In this document: piece after piece, positions 30,803 through 39,834 of the stretch
Position numbering within the stretch: the stretch's first letter is position 1
How the letters are laid out: each line of letters opens with the position of its first letter
Assembly (NCBI GenBank): GCA_900549645.1
Contig: URPD01000002.1
Span: 38,646 to 102,645, forward strand
Source of the DNA: an uncultured Eubacteriales bacterium
Lineage (GTDB): Bacteria; Bacillota; Clostridia; Oscillospirales; Oscillospiraceae
Reading direction: 5' to 3'
DNA length: 64,000 nucleotides
Notes under the pieces: generated by a model
Told to the model about the DNA's origin: nothing
Seen by the model: only the letters and a program-made list of their open reading frames with translations
Databases searched by the model: none
Position numbers and translations under genes: made by a program

Positions 30803-33604
30803 TTACTTTCCTGCGATGACTGCCGCGCAGCGCGGGCAGAGCCCGGTTTCGGGCTGCGCGTTGAGAGAATGCATCCAGCAGCGCGGGCACTTGACGCCCG
30901 GAGCCTCAATGACGGAAACGTTCAGGCCGGGATTGTTGGAGCCTGCGCCGCTGACCGCCTCGGTCTCTTCGCTGTCCTCATCCTTGATGAGACACTGGGA
31001 GACGATGAACAGCTCGGACAGGTTCATGCTGCCGACCTCGTCGAGCAGCTCACGGCTGGCCTCGTCCTTGGCGTGGAGCCGGACGGACGCCTCCAGCGGC
31101 TTGCCGATGCGCTTGGACGCGCGGGCAGCTTCAAGCACGCCGTTGACGTCGTCGCGCAGGGCGATGAGCTTGTCCCAGCGGGCAAGCGCCTCATCGGAGA
31201 GCGCATACTGCGTGAAGGGCTTGTTCATCTCGTTGAGCACGATGTTGCGATCGTCGTCGCCCTCGCGGTGCGGCATCGCCTGCCATATCTCGTCGCAGGT
31301 GAAGGCGAGGATCGGGGCGAACATCTTTGCCATACTGTCAAGGATCAGGTACAGAGCGGTCTGCGCACTGCGGCGCTTGAGGCTGTTTTTGCCCTCGCAG
31401 TACAGTCTGTCCTTGATGATGTCAAGATAGAAGCTGGAAAGCTCCACGACGCAGAAGTCGTTGATGGCATGGGAGACCACATGGAACTCATAGTCATTAT
31501 AGGCATCCGCGACCTTTTCTATAAGCTGGTTGAGCTTAGTCATTGCCCAGCGGTCAAGCTCCAACATATCCTCCGGCGCGACAAGATCGTTCGCGTCAAA
31601 GCCGTCGAGGTTGCCGAGGCAGTAGCGAGCGGTGTTGCGGAACTTTAGGTAGTTCTGGCTGAGCTGCTTGAAGATCTCCTTCGAGCAGCGCACGTCGACA
31701 TGGTAATCGGCAGAACCTGCCCAGAGGCGGATCATATCAGCGCCGAACTCCTTGACGATATCGGCAGGATCGACGCCGTTGCCGAGGGACTTGTGCATCG
31801 CCTTGCCCTCGCCGTCAACCGTCCAGCCGTGGGTCAGGCACTCTTTATACGGGGCGCCCTTTCCCAGCGCGCCGACCGCGACGAGCAGCGAGGACTGGAA
31901 CCAGCCGCGATACTGGTCGCCGCCCTCCATGTACATGTCGGCAGGCCAGAAGCCCTGATCACGCTGCATGGCGGCGTAATGGGTGGAGCCGGAGTCAAAC
32001 CAGCCGTCCAGAGTGTCGGTCTCCTTGGTGAAGTGCTTACCGCCGCAGTGCGGGCAGGTGAAGCCTTCAGGCAGAAGCTCTGCGGCGTCCATCTCGAACC
32101 ACGCGTTGCTGCCCTTCTCTTCAAATATCTTTGCGACGGACTCGATGCTCTCGTCGGTGCAGACGGGCTTATGGCAGTCCTCGCAGTAGAACACGGGGAT
32201 GGGCAGACCCCAGCGGCGCTGACGGGAGATGCACCAGTCGGCGCGCTCGCGGATCATTGCGCCCATGCGATCCTTGCCCCACGCGGGCAGCCAGCGGACG
32301 TTCTCGCAGGCGGCGATGGCTTCATCCTTGAAGGAATCGACCGAGCAGAACCACTGCGGGGTGGCGCGGAAGATGATCGGGCTCTTGCAGCGCCAGCAGT
32401 GCGGATAGCTATGGACTATCTCCTCGGAGGCGAAGAGAGCGCCGCTCTCCTTCATGTCGTTGAGGATGATGGGGTTGGATTCGTCGGTCTTGAGTCCGGC
32501 GTACTTGCCGGCGTAATCGGTATGGCGGCCCTGATCGTCGACCGGGACGACCATTTCCATGCCGTAGCGCATGCAGGTCTGATAGTCATCCGCGCCGAAG
32601 CCGGGAGCGGTATGGACACAGCCGGTACCGGAGTCCATAGTGACGTAATCAGCCAGCAGCAGACGGGAGGTCTTGTCGAGGAAGGGATGCTGCGCGAGCA
32701 TATTCTCGAAGAAGCGGCCGGGATGGGTCTCGACGATCTCATAGCTGTCGAAGCCGCCGATCTTCATAACCTTCTCGGCCAGAGCCTCGGCCATGATGTA
32801 CATCTCGCCGTTCGGCGCCTTGACGACGGCGTAAGCCTCGTCCGGGTGCAGAGCGATGGCGAGGTTGCCGGGCAGCGTCCAAATAGTGGTAGTCCAGATG
32901 ACGAAGCTGAGCTTGGAGAGGTCGAGGTGGCCGAGCTTGCCAAGATCGTCCTTCATCGGGAACTTGACGTAAACGGTGGTGCAGGGATCGTCCTGATACT
33001 CGATCTCGGCCTCGGCGAGAGCGGTCTCGTCCTTGGCGCACCAGTAGACAGGCTTGAGTCCCTTATAGATATGGCCGTTCTTATACATCTTGCCGAAGAT
33101 GCGGACTTCGTCGGCCTCGAAGCCCTTGTTCATGGTCTTATAGGGGTGCTCCCAGTCGCCGATGACGCCGAGGCGCTTGAAGCCCTCGCGCTGGATATTG
33201 ATGTACTTCTCGGCGTAGGCCTCGCAGGCGGAGCGGAAGTCCGCGACGCTCATGGCCTTGTGGTTGAGCTTCTGCTCCTTGATGATGGCGCTCTCGATAG
33301 GCATACCGTGGTTATCCCAGCCGGGGATATACGGGGTATAGTAGCCGCGCATCGCGTAGGAGCGGACGATGAAGTCCTTGATGGACTTGTTGAGCGCATG
33401 TCCCATGTGGATATTGCCGTTGGAGAACGGAGGGCCGTCATGCAGGGAGAAGCGGGGCTTGCCCTCGTTCTTCTTGAGCATTTCGTTATAGATATCCTGC
33501 TCTTCCCATTTTTTCAGCATCTCAGGCTCGCGCTTGGGCAAGCCCGCGCGCATGGGAAAGTCGGTTTTCGGCAGATTAAGAGTGGAGTTGAAATCCTGTG
33601 ACAT
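30803..33604 (-). CDS. ileS: Isoleucyl-tRNA synthetase
   Basis: 933 residues, class I synthetase charging tRNA-Ile. HIGH-type motif H66-MGH, KMSKS-type loop KAMHKSLGN, editing domain between them, anticodon domain, and a C-terminal zinc finger CPRCW...LCPRC as in bacterial-type IleRS. The leader is too short for a T-box, so expression probably depends on the upstream division genes. Confidence 0.96.
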   Translation of the reverse strand: MSQDFNSTLNLPKTDFPMRAGLPKREPEMLKKWEEQDIYNEMLKKNEGKPRFSLHDGPPFSNGNIHMGHALNKSIKDFIVRSYAMRGYYTPYIPGWDNHGMPIESAIIKEQKLNHKAMSVADFRSACEAYAEKYINIQREGFKRLGVIGDWEHPYKTMNKGFEADEVRIFGKMYKNGHIYKGLKPVYWCAKDETALAEAEIEYQDDPCTTVYVKFPMKDDLGKLGHLDLSKLSFVIWTTTIWTLPGNLAIALHPDEAYAVVKAPNGEMYIMAEALAEKVMKIGGFDSYEIVETHPGRFFENMLAQHPFLDKTSRLLLADYVTMDSGTGCVHTAPGFGADDYQTCMRYGMEMVVPVDDQGRHTDYAGKYAGLKTDESNPIILNDMKESGALFASEEIVHSYPHCWRCKSPIIFRATPQWFCSVDSFKDEAIAACENVRWLPAWGKDRMGAMIRERADWCISRQRRWGLPIPVFYCEDCHKPVCTDESIESVAKIFEEKGSNAWFEMDAAELLPEGFTCPHCGGKHFTKETDTLDGWFDSGSTHYAAMQRDQGFWPADMYMEGGDQYRGWFQSSLLVAVGALGKGAPYKECLTHGWTVDGEGKAMHKSLGNGVDPADIVKEFGADMIRLWAGSADYHVDVRCSKEIFKQLSQNYLKFRNTARYCLGNLDGFDANDLVAPEDMLELDRWAMTKLNQLIEKVADAYNDYEFHVVSHAINDFCVVELSSFYLDIIKDRLYCEGKNSLKRRSAQTALYLILDSMAKMFAPILAFTCDEIWQAMPHREGDDDRNIVLNEMNKPFTQYALSDEALARWDKLIALRDDVNGVLEAARASKRIGKPLEASVRLHAKDEASRELLDEVGSMNLSELFIVSQCLIKDEDSEETEAVSGAGSNNPGLNVSVIEAPGVKCPRCWMHSLNAQPETGLCPRCAAVIAGK

Positions 33605-33642
33605 TTTTGTGTCTCCTATTTATATAGTATATCAAATCAAAG

Positions 33643-33668
33643 GGGGCGCGCGCAGCTGCGCTCGCCCC
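33643..33668 (-). terminator. GC-rich hairpin between divIVA and ileS
   Basis: Arms GGGGCG-GCGCAG / CTGCGC-CGCCCC with one facing mismatch, followed on the minus strand by CCTTTGATTTG. With no clear T-run it may be a weak terminator or processing site that tunes ileS. Confidence 0.4.
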
Positions 33669-33697
33669 GCGAATCAGCGTGTTGACCCCAGCCCCAC

Positions 33698-34348
33698 TTA
33701 CAGGGTGAAGGGCTGAGTGCTGTCAAACTGGACAGCAGGCTTGGAAGCGGGAGTATCCACGGCCTTGGGTATGTCTATCTGTATGGAAGGCTCCGGCTGT
33801 ATTCGTGCCACGGAATTTTCGATGCTTCGCACAGCGTCCTCAACGGAAGGCGCTGCGGCTCTGGGCGCGGGAACGGCTTCGGACTCCGGAGAGGAGATTA
33901 TGCCGCTGCTGATGGCGTCGATATTCTTGAGCTGGGTGTTGCACAGGGAGCGCACGCCGTCGAAGAACTTCGCGGTAGCGGCCTTGGCGTCCGCCAGACG
34001 CTTCTCCTGCGCGGCAGTCTGCTCGGCGATGGAGCCGACCTTCGCCTTGACCTGCTTGTCGGCCTCGGCCAGCATCGCGGAAGCGCGGGCGCGCGCATCG
34101 TTCTCGATCTGGACGGCGAGCTTCTGCGCGGAGAGAACCGCCATGTTCAGCGCGTCCTCATTGGCACGGTACTCCTCGATCTTGTCCACGAGAACCTTCA
34201 TCTTGCTCTTGAGAACAGCGTTCTCCTTCTGAGTCGCGGTGACATCCTCCGCCAGCTCCTCCAGAAAATCGTCAACGGAGGCCATGTCATAGCCGCTGAA
34301 GCGTGCCTTTTCAAAAGTCTTTTCACGAATGTCCTGAGCGGTAATCAT
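33698..34348 (-). CDS. divIVA: DivIVA-domain cell-division protein
   Basis: 216 residues. N-terminal DivIVA domain (ITAQDIREKTFEKARFSGYDMASVDDFLEELAEDV) followed by a coiled coil to about 150, then a Pro/Ala-rich linker with the end motif QFDSTQPFTL. It is a peripheral membrane scaffold binding curved membrane at poles and septa. I start at ATG 34348, with AAAGGTGG upstream; GTG 34360 is too close to that site. It follows sepF directly. Confidence 0.88.
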   Translation of the reverse strand: MITAQDIREKTFEKARFSGYDMASVDDFLEELAEDVTATQKENAVLKSKMKVLVDKIEEYRANEDALNMAVLSAQKLAVQIENDARARASAMLAEADKQVKAKVGSIAEQTAAQEKRLADAKAATAKFFDGVRSLCNTQLKNIDAISSGIISSPESEAVPAPRAAAPSVEDAVRSIENSVARIQPEPSIQIDIPKAVDTPASKPAVQFDSTQPFTL

Positions 34349-34381
34349 ATCTTTATCCACCTTTCAATGCGTGTTTATTTC

Positions 34382-34939
34382 TCAAAAATACTGCTCGTCG
34401 CTCACCGGCTGCTCGCTCTGCGAATTGAGCAGATCGACGTTCTGCGGGGAGACGAAATATGTCTTTGCGGAGATCGGGGTTATTTTTCCCTGCAAGGCAA
34501 AGGTTATGCCGGACAGGAAGTCAAGCAGACGGCGGGCATTGTCGTTCGGCACGCCCTCCAGCGTCATCACCACGGAACGGCTTTGATTGAGGTGATTGAC
34601 CAGTTCCCCCGCCTCCTCAAAGGTCTTGGGATTGAAGAGGATGACCTGCGTCTCGCTGCCGCCGAAGTTCACAAGCCGCTCGCGCTGGGTGCGGGGCTTC
34701 GCGGCCTTCTTTATGCCGAGATTGCCGAACAGACTCCCTCCCTCGCCCTGCGTCTTCGCCGGGCGGCGGGCAGGCTCCGGATTGGAGGACGGCTCCTCGC
34801 CGAAGGTGTTCTCAAACTGGAGCTGCGCGGAGCTTGCCGCCGCAGGTGCAGGCTTGAAGCTTTCGTCCGCACCTTCAAAAAAGTCGCTGTCGTCGTCCTG
34901 CGGTTGAGTAAGCTTTTTCAATTCATCAAAGAGTCCCAT
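34382..34939 (-). CDS. sepF: Cell division protein SepF
   Basis: 185 residues. The amphipathic N-terminal helix MGLFDELKKLTQ targets the membrane, a flexible linker follows, and the C-terminal SepF core (about 95-175: QVILFNPKTFEEAGELVNHLNQSRSVVMTLEGVPNDNARRLLDFLSGITFALQG) binds the FtsZ tail and tethers it to membrane. It overlaps yggS by 14 bases; the order yggS-sepF-divIVA matches the ylmE-ylmF-divIVA cluster, without ylmG and ylmH. Confidence 0.93.
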   Translation of the reverse strand: MGLFDELKKLTQPQDDDSDFFEGADESFKPAPAAASSAQLQFENTFGEEPSSNPEPARRPAKTQGEGGSLFGNLGIKKAAKPRTQRERLVNFGGSETQVILFNPKTFEEAGELVNHLNQSRSVVMTLEGVPNDNARRLLDFLSGITFALQGKITPISAKTYFVSPQNVDLLNSQSEQPVSDEQYF

Positions 34940-35663
34940 CGCTGCCTCCGGAATTATTGCTGTTTATCGGTCCATAATCGCGGGCGCCGAAAATCGCCGT
35001 CCCCACGCGGACCATGTTAGATCCACAGGCTATGGCGGCGGTGTAATCCGCGCTCATACCCATGGACAGAAGACCCATATGTACATTATCGTATTTTTTT
35101 GCGCCATTGTCAACAAAAAGCTTTTGCATACTGCAAAAATAAGGGATATTTTCTTCCGCGCGGCTGCATTTTGGTGGAATTGCCATAAGGCCGCGCACCA
35201 TAATATGGTCAAATTGCGCCGCAGCGGCCAATGCCGCGGGAATTTCTTCCGGCCTGAAGCCCGATTTTGCGGCCTCGCCGCCGATGTTCACCTCAAGCAG
35301 GATATCCTGACGCATCCCATTTGAGGCGGCGCAGCGGTCGATCAGGCGCATCAGCTCCTCGCTGTCGACGCTCTCGATGAGCGCGGCCGTGCCGACGACC
35401 TGCTTCACCTTGTTCTTCTGGAGGTGCCCGATAAAATGCAGCCGCGCGCCGGCATATGCTGCCTGCGCGTTCTTTTCCAGCATCTCCTGGACTCTGTTCT
35501 CGCCGCAGATCTCAACCCCGGCCTTTATCGCCTGCTGAACCCTTGCGGCGTCATTCATCTTTGTTGCCGCGACGAGCCGGATATCCTCCGGTCTGCGCCC
35601 GGCGGCAAGAGCGGCTTCGGCGATGCGGGAGCGCACGATCGCCACGTTTTCGGCTATATTCAT
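34926..35663 (-). CDS. YggS/YlmE PLP-homeostasis protein
   Basis: 245 residues, alanine-racemase-like TIM barrel that binds pyridoxal phosphate. The PLP lysine is in LVAATKMNDA, and HFIGHLQKNK and MGLLSMGMSADY are family hallmarks. It buffers PLP and affects amino acid balance. Start ATG overlaps the stop of the HlyD-like gene by one base (TGATG). Confidence 0.92.
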   Translation of the reverse strand: MNIAENVAIVRSRIAEAALAAGRRPEDIRLVAATKMNDAARVQQAIKAGVEICGENRVQEMLEKNAQAAYAGARLHFIGHLQKNKVKQVVGTAALIESVDSEELMRLIDRCAASNGMRQDILLEVNIGGEAAKSGFRPEEIPAALAAAAQFDHIMVRGLMAIPPKCSRAEENIPYFCSMQKLFVDNGAKKYDNVHMGLLSMGMSADYTAAIACGSNMVRVGTAIFGARDYGPINSNNSGGSDGTL

Positions 35664-36514
35664 CAGCCCAGAACCTTTCCTTCGTATATATCTTTGCCAG
35701 AAACTATAACCATATTCCCCTCACGCAGTGCGTCAAAGCTTGCGTCCTGCGCGGCGAGGCAGAAGCCCCCGGCCTTATCTGTATATATTATATCCACATC
35801 CAGCGATCTGACGATCCCCGCTGTGGAGATATAAACGAAATTGTTCCCCTCGCCGTCGGTATGCACGGCTTCCAGCGGCAGCTCCAGACCGCTGTACCGG
35901 GAAAAGATTATCTCCGCGCCGCTTCGGCGTAGACTCAGATATTCGGGCGAACCCGCCGTCAGCCGCAGAAGCAGCGCGCGCTGCCCGTTTTCGGCGGCAC
36001 TGACGGAGATTATCTCGGCGGCGGTGCTCTTTTCAAAGCCATCGAACAATATCTCACAGCTGCCGCCCTCATGCAGCGGGACGCTGTCATCCGCGAACGC
36101 CGCGAAGTACCACGCGAAGCCGTACACGGCGCGGCCGCCGGTGGACGTCTTCTCCGGCTCGGCGGAGAGGATGTCCCTAAGAGACTCCACCGTCAGCCCG
36201 TCGAGCATGTCCGGCGCGAGGTACTCATAACCGTCGGTCTGCGAGAAGCAGACCGCGGGTCGGACAAGGCCGTCCGTCCCTGCGGGAAGGCGCGTCCCGT
36301 CCGCGATACCGGCGGGCACGGGCAGCGGCTCCTCCGTCCGCACGGCGACACCTTCTATCGCCGCGCTCTCCGTAAGCTCACAGCTGTGAACCGCCGCCGT
36401 GCGCACCCCGCCGCCAAGCCCGTTCACGAGCCACGCGGCGGCGTAGGCGCAGACGGCGAGGAACACCGCCACGGCGGCAAAACGCAGCAGGTATGACTGC
36501 CCCGTTTTTCTCAC
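35663..36514 (-). CDS. HlyD-like single-pass membrane protein upstream of the division cluster
   Basis: 283 residues: N-terminal transmembrane helix (about 10-30), then an extracytoplasmic beta-rich region with barrel-sandwich features (EGVAVRTEEPLPVPAGI) and a C-terminal segment GLELPLEAVHTDGEGNNFVYI like HlyD-family adaptors. The start is GTG 36514, directly after hfq. Position next to sepF suggests an envelope role, but no function is established from sequence. Confidence 0.7.
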   Translation of the reverse strand: MRKTGQSYLLRFAAVAVFLAVCAYAAAWLVNGLGGGVRTAAVHSCELTESAAIEGVAVRTEEPLPVPAGIADGTRLPAGTDGLVRPAVCFSQTDGYEYLAPDMLDGLTVESLRDILSAEPEKTSTGGRAVYGFAWYFAAFADDSVPLHEGGSCEILFDGFEKSTAAEIISVSAAENGQRALLLRLTAGSPEYLSLRRSGAEIIFSRYSGLELPLEAVHTDGEGNNFVYISTAGIVRSLDVDIIYTDKAGGFCLAAQDASFDALREGNMVIVSGKDIYEGKVLG

Positions 36515-36515
36515 C

Positions 36516-36743
36516 TTATGTATCCAGCTCCAACTCGATCGGCTTCGGCGGCACGACTGTCGATATCGCGTGCTTATAGATAAGCTGCTGCTTGCCGTCG
36601 GAATCGAGGATCACGGTGAAGCTGTCGTATCCGCGCACGATCCCGTGAAGCTGGAAGCCGTTCATAAGGAACATTGTGACGACGCTCTTGTCGCGCCGCG
36701 CCTGATTCAAAAAGATGTCTTGGAGATTCTGCGTTTTCTGCAT
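36516..36743 (-). CDS. hfq: RNA chaperone Hfq
   Basis: 75 residues, Sm fold: QDIFLNQARRDKSVVTMFLMNGFQLHGIVRGYDSFTVIL with Sm2 motif YKHAIST. It forms a hexamer that pairs small RNAs with mRNAs. AAAGGAG lies 9 bases before ATG 36743, so the longer frame to 36860 is not the start. It sits just after miaA, a conserved arrangement. Confidence 0.94.
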   Translation of the reverse strand: MQKTQNLQDIFLNQARRDKSVVTMFLMNGFQLHGIVRGYDSFTVILDSDGKQQLIYKHAISTVVPPKPIELELDT

Positions 36744-36804
36744 TTTGGCCAACTCCTTTTTCTCGGACGGGCATATTATTTTTTCCCGCCTCGTAATGCG
36801 GTAT

Positions 36805-37749
36805 TTATAATATACCGGAGTCGTGCAAAAATGCGGTCGAAAGCCGTCGTGCGGCTTCAAAATCGGGATTTTCGTCCCAGTCTATCCTCAGCGCGCCCTG
36901 TGTGCGGCGGAACCATGTCATCTGGCGCTTGGCATAGCGGCGGCTGCCGAGCTTGATAAGCTCCACGGCCTCGCCGCGGCTTATCTCGCCGCGCAGAGCC
37001 ATGGCCGGCTCCTTGTATCCGATGGCCTGCATCGCCGTGCACTGCTCCGAAAGTCCGGAGTCGAGCAGCCCCTGCACCTCTTCAAACAGCCCCTCGGCGA
37101 CCATCTCGTCCACGCGCCGGTCAATGCGGGCATAGAGCGCCGCGCGGTCTGCGTAGCCGAGGATTATCTGTGCCGCGTCATAACGCGGGGGCAGGGCGCG
37201 GGTGCGCGCGTCATGCTCGGTGATGGTCATGCCGGTGAGCTTATATATCTCTATCGCGCGGACGATGCGGCGCTTGTCCCCGGCGGGGAGCTTCGCGGCG
37301 CGCTCAGGGTCAATTTCCCGTAGTCTGCTCAGCATTTCCTCGCCGCCGACGCGGTCATACTCCGCCAGCAGCTCCTCGCGGAGCTTTTCGTCCCCGTCGT
37401 TTGCGGCGAAGTCGCGGCCGGATATCAGGGAGTCGATATACAGTCCCGTGCCGCCGACGACCACGGGAATTTTCCCGCGGGAAATTATATCCTCACAGCA
37501 GCGCGACGCCTCTTCGACATAGCGCGCCACGGAGTAATTCTCCCACGGCTCCGCCACGTCTATCATGTGATGCGGCACGGCGGCCTGCTCGGCGGCGGTT
37601 GCCTTGGCGGTGCCGATGTCCATGCGGCGGTATATCTGCATGGAGTCCGCCGAAACTATCTCTCCGCCAAGCTCCTGCGCAAGCGCGATGCCGAGGCGGG
37701 TCTTGCCCGATGCGGTCGGCCCCGCGACAACGATGATCTTCTCTGCCAT
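36805..37749 (-). CDS. miaA: tRNA dimethylallyltransferase MiaA
   Basis: 314 residues. P-loop GPTASGKT at the N-terminus, then SADSMQIYRRMDIGTAK, PVVVGGTGLYIDSLI and the C-terminal ...GYKE...YAKRQMTWFR motif. It adds a dimethylallyl group to A37 of tRNAs reading U-starting codons; MiaB, encoded at 39.8 kb, then methylthiolates the same base. It follows mutL by 8 bases. Confidence 0.95.
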   Translation of the reverse strand: MAEKIIVVAGPTASGKTRLGIALAQELGGEIVSADSMQIYRRMDIGTAKATAAEQAAVPHHMIDVAEPWENYSVARYVEEASRCCEDIISRGKIPVVVGGTGLYIDSLISGRDFAANDGDEKLREELLAEYDRVGGEEMLSRLREIDPERAAKLPAGDKRRIVRAIEIYKLTGMTITEHDARTRALPPRYDAAQIILGYADRAALYARIDRRVDEMVAEGLFEEVQGLLDSGLSEQCTAMQAIGYKEPAMALRGEISRGEAVELIKLGSRRYAKRQMTWFRRTQGALRIDWDENPDFEAARRLSTAFLHDSGIL

Positions 37750-37757
37750 CGCCGCCC

Positions 37758-39692
37758 TCAGACTATGCGCTTGAACTGCTTGTCAAGCTCCTTGCGCGTG
37801 AGCGTGACGGATACGGGGCGGCCATGCGGGCAATAGCGCACCTGCCCGGATATCACTGCGTCCACCACGGCCTCCAGCTCCTTCGGGTGCGTGTCCCAGC
37901 CGGCCTTTATCGCGGCCTTGCAGGCGACGGTGTGCAGTATCTCGTCGCGCGCGCTCTGCGCGTCCGGGCATTTGCCGCGGCGCAGCTTCTCGCATATCTC
38001 CTCGATAGCGGCGGGGACGTCCCCGGCGTCCATATCGGCGGGCACGGCGCGGACTATCAGCTCCCGCTCGCCGAACGGCTCTATCTCGAAGCCCAGCTCA
38101 TACAAAAGCGCAGCGTTCTCGGTTATCGCGTCCATGTCGTCGCCGTTGGGGTGGATCGTCACGGGGATGAGCAGGTTCTGCGCCATGAGCTCGCGCTCCT
38201 GCGCCTTCAGCCGGTCGAATATCATGCGCTCATGCGCGGCGTGCTTATCGATAAGTATCAGCTTGTCGTCCTGCTCGACGATTATATAGGTCTTGAGCGC
38301 TTCCCCCACTATCTTGTGGTCGGGGATGGGGCGACTTTCAACATTTTGAACAGGTTTTTCAACAGCCTTGGCCGGCATATCCTGCGAAAATGCAGGCTCA
38401 GTCTCGCTTTTTTCGGGTTTTTCCGGCAAAATGCGGCTGTTTTCCGGCTTCGGCTCCGTCTCATACTCCGCAGGCTCCGCGCGGAGCGACATCTGCACCG
38501 GCTGTACGGGTCTCGCCGCGCTCACGGGCGGGCGCAGGGAGGACACAGCCGTCGCCGTCACTGCAGCGGGCTGGGGCTGCACCGGCTTCGGCGCGGCATA
38601 CCCGCTCTCGCGGAACTTCTCGGCGCTCATGCTCTGATAAAAATCGGGCTTCGCGCCGACGGCCTTCTTCGTCGACTCCGAAAGCTTTATTTCGGCGGTC
38701 TGCCGCTCCCCGGCGAGCGCGGACAGCACCGCGTAATGCACCGCGTCGAACACCTTGCGCTCCTCGGAGAACTTGACCTCGGTCTTGGCCGGGTGAACGT
38801 TGACGTCCACGCTGCCGTAGCCCAGCTCTATATACAGCGCGCAGGCGGGATAGCGCCCGGTGAGCAGCGTATTTTTATACGCCTGCTCCACGGCGGCCTG
38901 CAAAAGCTGGGATTTTATAAATCTGCCGTTGCAGAAGAAAAACTGCGCACTGCGGTTGCCCTTGCCATAGGCCGGGGAAGAGACGAAGCCCGTCACGCGG
39001 ATGCCGTTATTCTCGCCCGTGCAACGGAGCATCTGCGTCGCCATGTCGCGCCCCATCAGGGAGTACACGCATGACTCCTGTTTCCCGTCGCCGGGGGTGA
39101 AGAATTCCTCGTTTCTGTCTTTTATAAAGCGTATCGACACTTCCGGATGTCCAAGCGCACAGCGCAGAGCCGCAAGCTGGCAGGCGGAAGCCTCACTGCG
39201 GTCACTCTTTAGGAATTTCAGCCGCGCGGGGGTGTTATAGAACAAATCGCGCACGGTCATCGTTGTCCCGTCCGGGCAGCCGGCGGCGAACATCTCCTGA
39301 ATGTCCCCGGCCTCCAGCACGACGCGGGTGCCGCTCGCGTCGCCGCGGCGGCGGGTGTTAAGCTCGATCTTCGACACGGCGGATATCGCCGCAAGAGCTT
39401 CGCCGCGGAAGCCCATCGTCGATATGGCCTCCAGCCCCTTCTCGTCATGCAGCTTCGATGTGGCATGCCGCAGGAACGCGACGCCCGCGTCCTCCGGTGC
39501 CATGCCGCAGCCGTCGTCCGTGACGCGGATATAGGTTGCGCCTCCGCCGCGGATCTCGACCGTTATATTCTTCGCCCCGGCGTCGAGCGAGTTCTCGACC
39601 AGCTCCTTGATGACGGAAGCCGGGCGCTCCACCACCTCGCCGGCGGCGATCATATCAGCCACATGGGGCTGAAGTACGTTTATGACAGGCAT
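37758..39692 (-). CDS. mutL: DNA mismatch repair protein MutL
   Basis: 644 residues. The N-terminal GHKL ATPase (VIKELVENSLDAGA, DDGCGM, TMGFRGEAL) and transducer domain are followed by a variable linker (about 360-460) and a C-terminal dimerisation/endonuclease domain. The endonuclease motif is present as DKHAAHERMIFD, with ACKAAIKAG and CPHGRP metal-site residues. It is divergent from miaB-mutS with a 142-bp gap. Confidence 0.95.
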   Translation of the reverse strand: MPVINVLQPHVADMIAAGEVVERPASVIKELVENSLDAGAKNITVEIRGGGATYIRVTDDGCGMAPEDAGVAFLRHATSKLHDEKGLEAISTMGFRGEALAAISAVSKIELNTRRRGDASGTRVVLEAGDIQEMFAAGCPDGTTMTVRDLFYNTPARLKFLKSDRSEASACQLAALRCALGHPEVSIRFIKDRNEEFFTPGDGKQESCVYSLMGRDMATQMLRCTGENNGIRVTGFVSSPAYGKGNRSAQFFFCNGRFIKSQLLQAAVEQAYKNTLLTGRYPACALYIELGYGSVDVNVHPAKTEVKFSEERKVFDAVHYAVLSALAGERQTAEIKLSESTKKAVGAKPDFYQSMSAEKFRESGYAAPKPVQPQPAAVTATAVSSLRPPVSAARPVQPVQMSLRAEPAEYETEPKPENSRILPEKPEKSETEPAFSQDMPAKAVEKPVQNVESRPIPDHKIVGEALKTYIIVEQDDKLILIDKHAAHERMIFDRLKAQERELMAQNLLIPVTIHPNGDDMDAITENAALLYELGFEIEPFGERELIVRAVPADMDAGDVPAAIEEICEKLRRGKCPDAQSARDEILHTVACKAAIKAGWDTHPKELEAVVDAVISGQVRYCPHGRPVSVTLTRKELDKQFKRIV

Positions 39693-39771
39693 ATGCTTTC
39701 TCCTTAAAAGCCTCGATGCGCTCCATTGCCGCGCACGGCTCCGGAAGCAGAGATATTATACACGATTTCGG

Positions 39772-39801
39772 TTGAAAGTTCCATAGCTTTTATGTTAATA
39801 T
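39772..39801 (+). promoter_or_regulatory. Candidate promoter of the miaB-mutS operon
   Basis: TTGAAA (39772-39777), 18-base spacer, TAATAT (39796-39801). A minus-strand TATAAT at 39755-39760 probably serves mutL, so the two promoters sit almost back to back. Confidence 0.45.
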
Positions 39802-39834
39802 AAAATGAAAAACTATCTTATCAGAGGACAAGAC

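Noticed and set aside
31700..33601. A 633-codon plus-strand frame opposite ileS
   Set aside because: Complementary shadow of ileS; composition is repetitive Val/Leu/Ala/Gly without any family motif.
33605..33697. T-box riboswitch upstream of ileS
   Set aside because: The gap is only 93 bp, with no T-box consensus and only one hairpin.
36744..36860. N-terminal extension of Hfq
   Set aside because: AAAGGAG sits before ATG 36743 and the extension is not part of the Sm fold.
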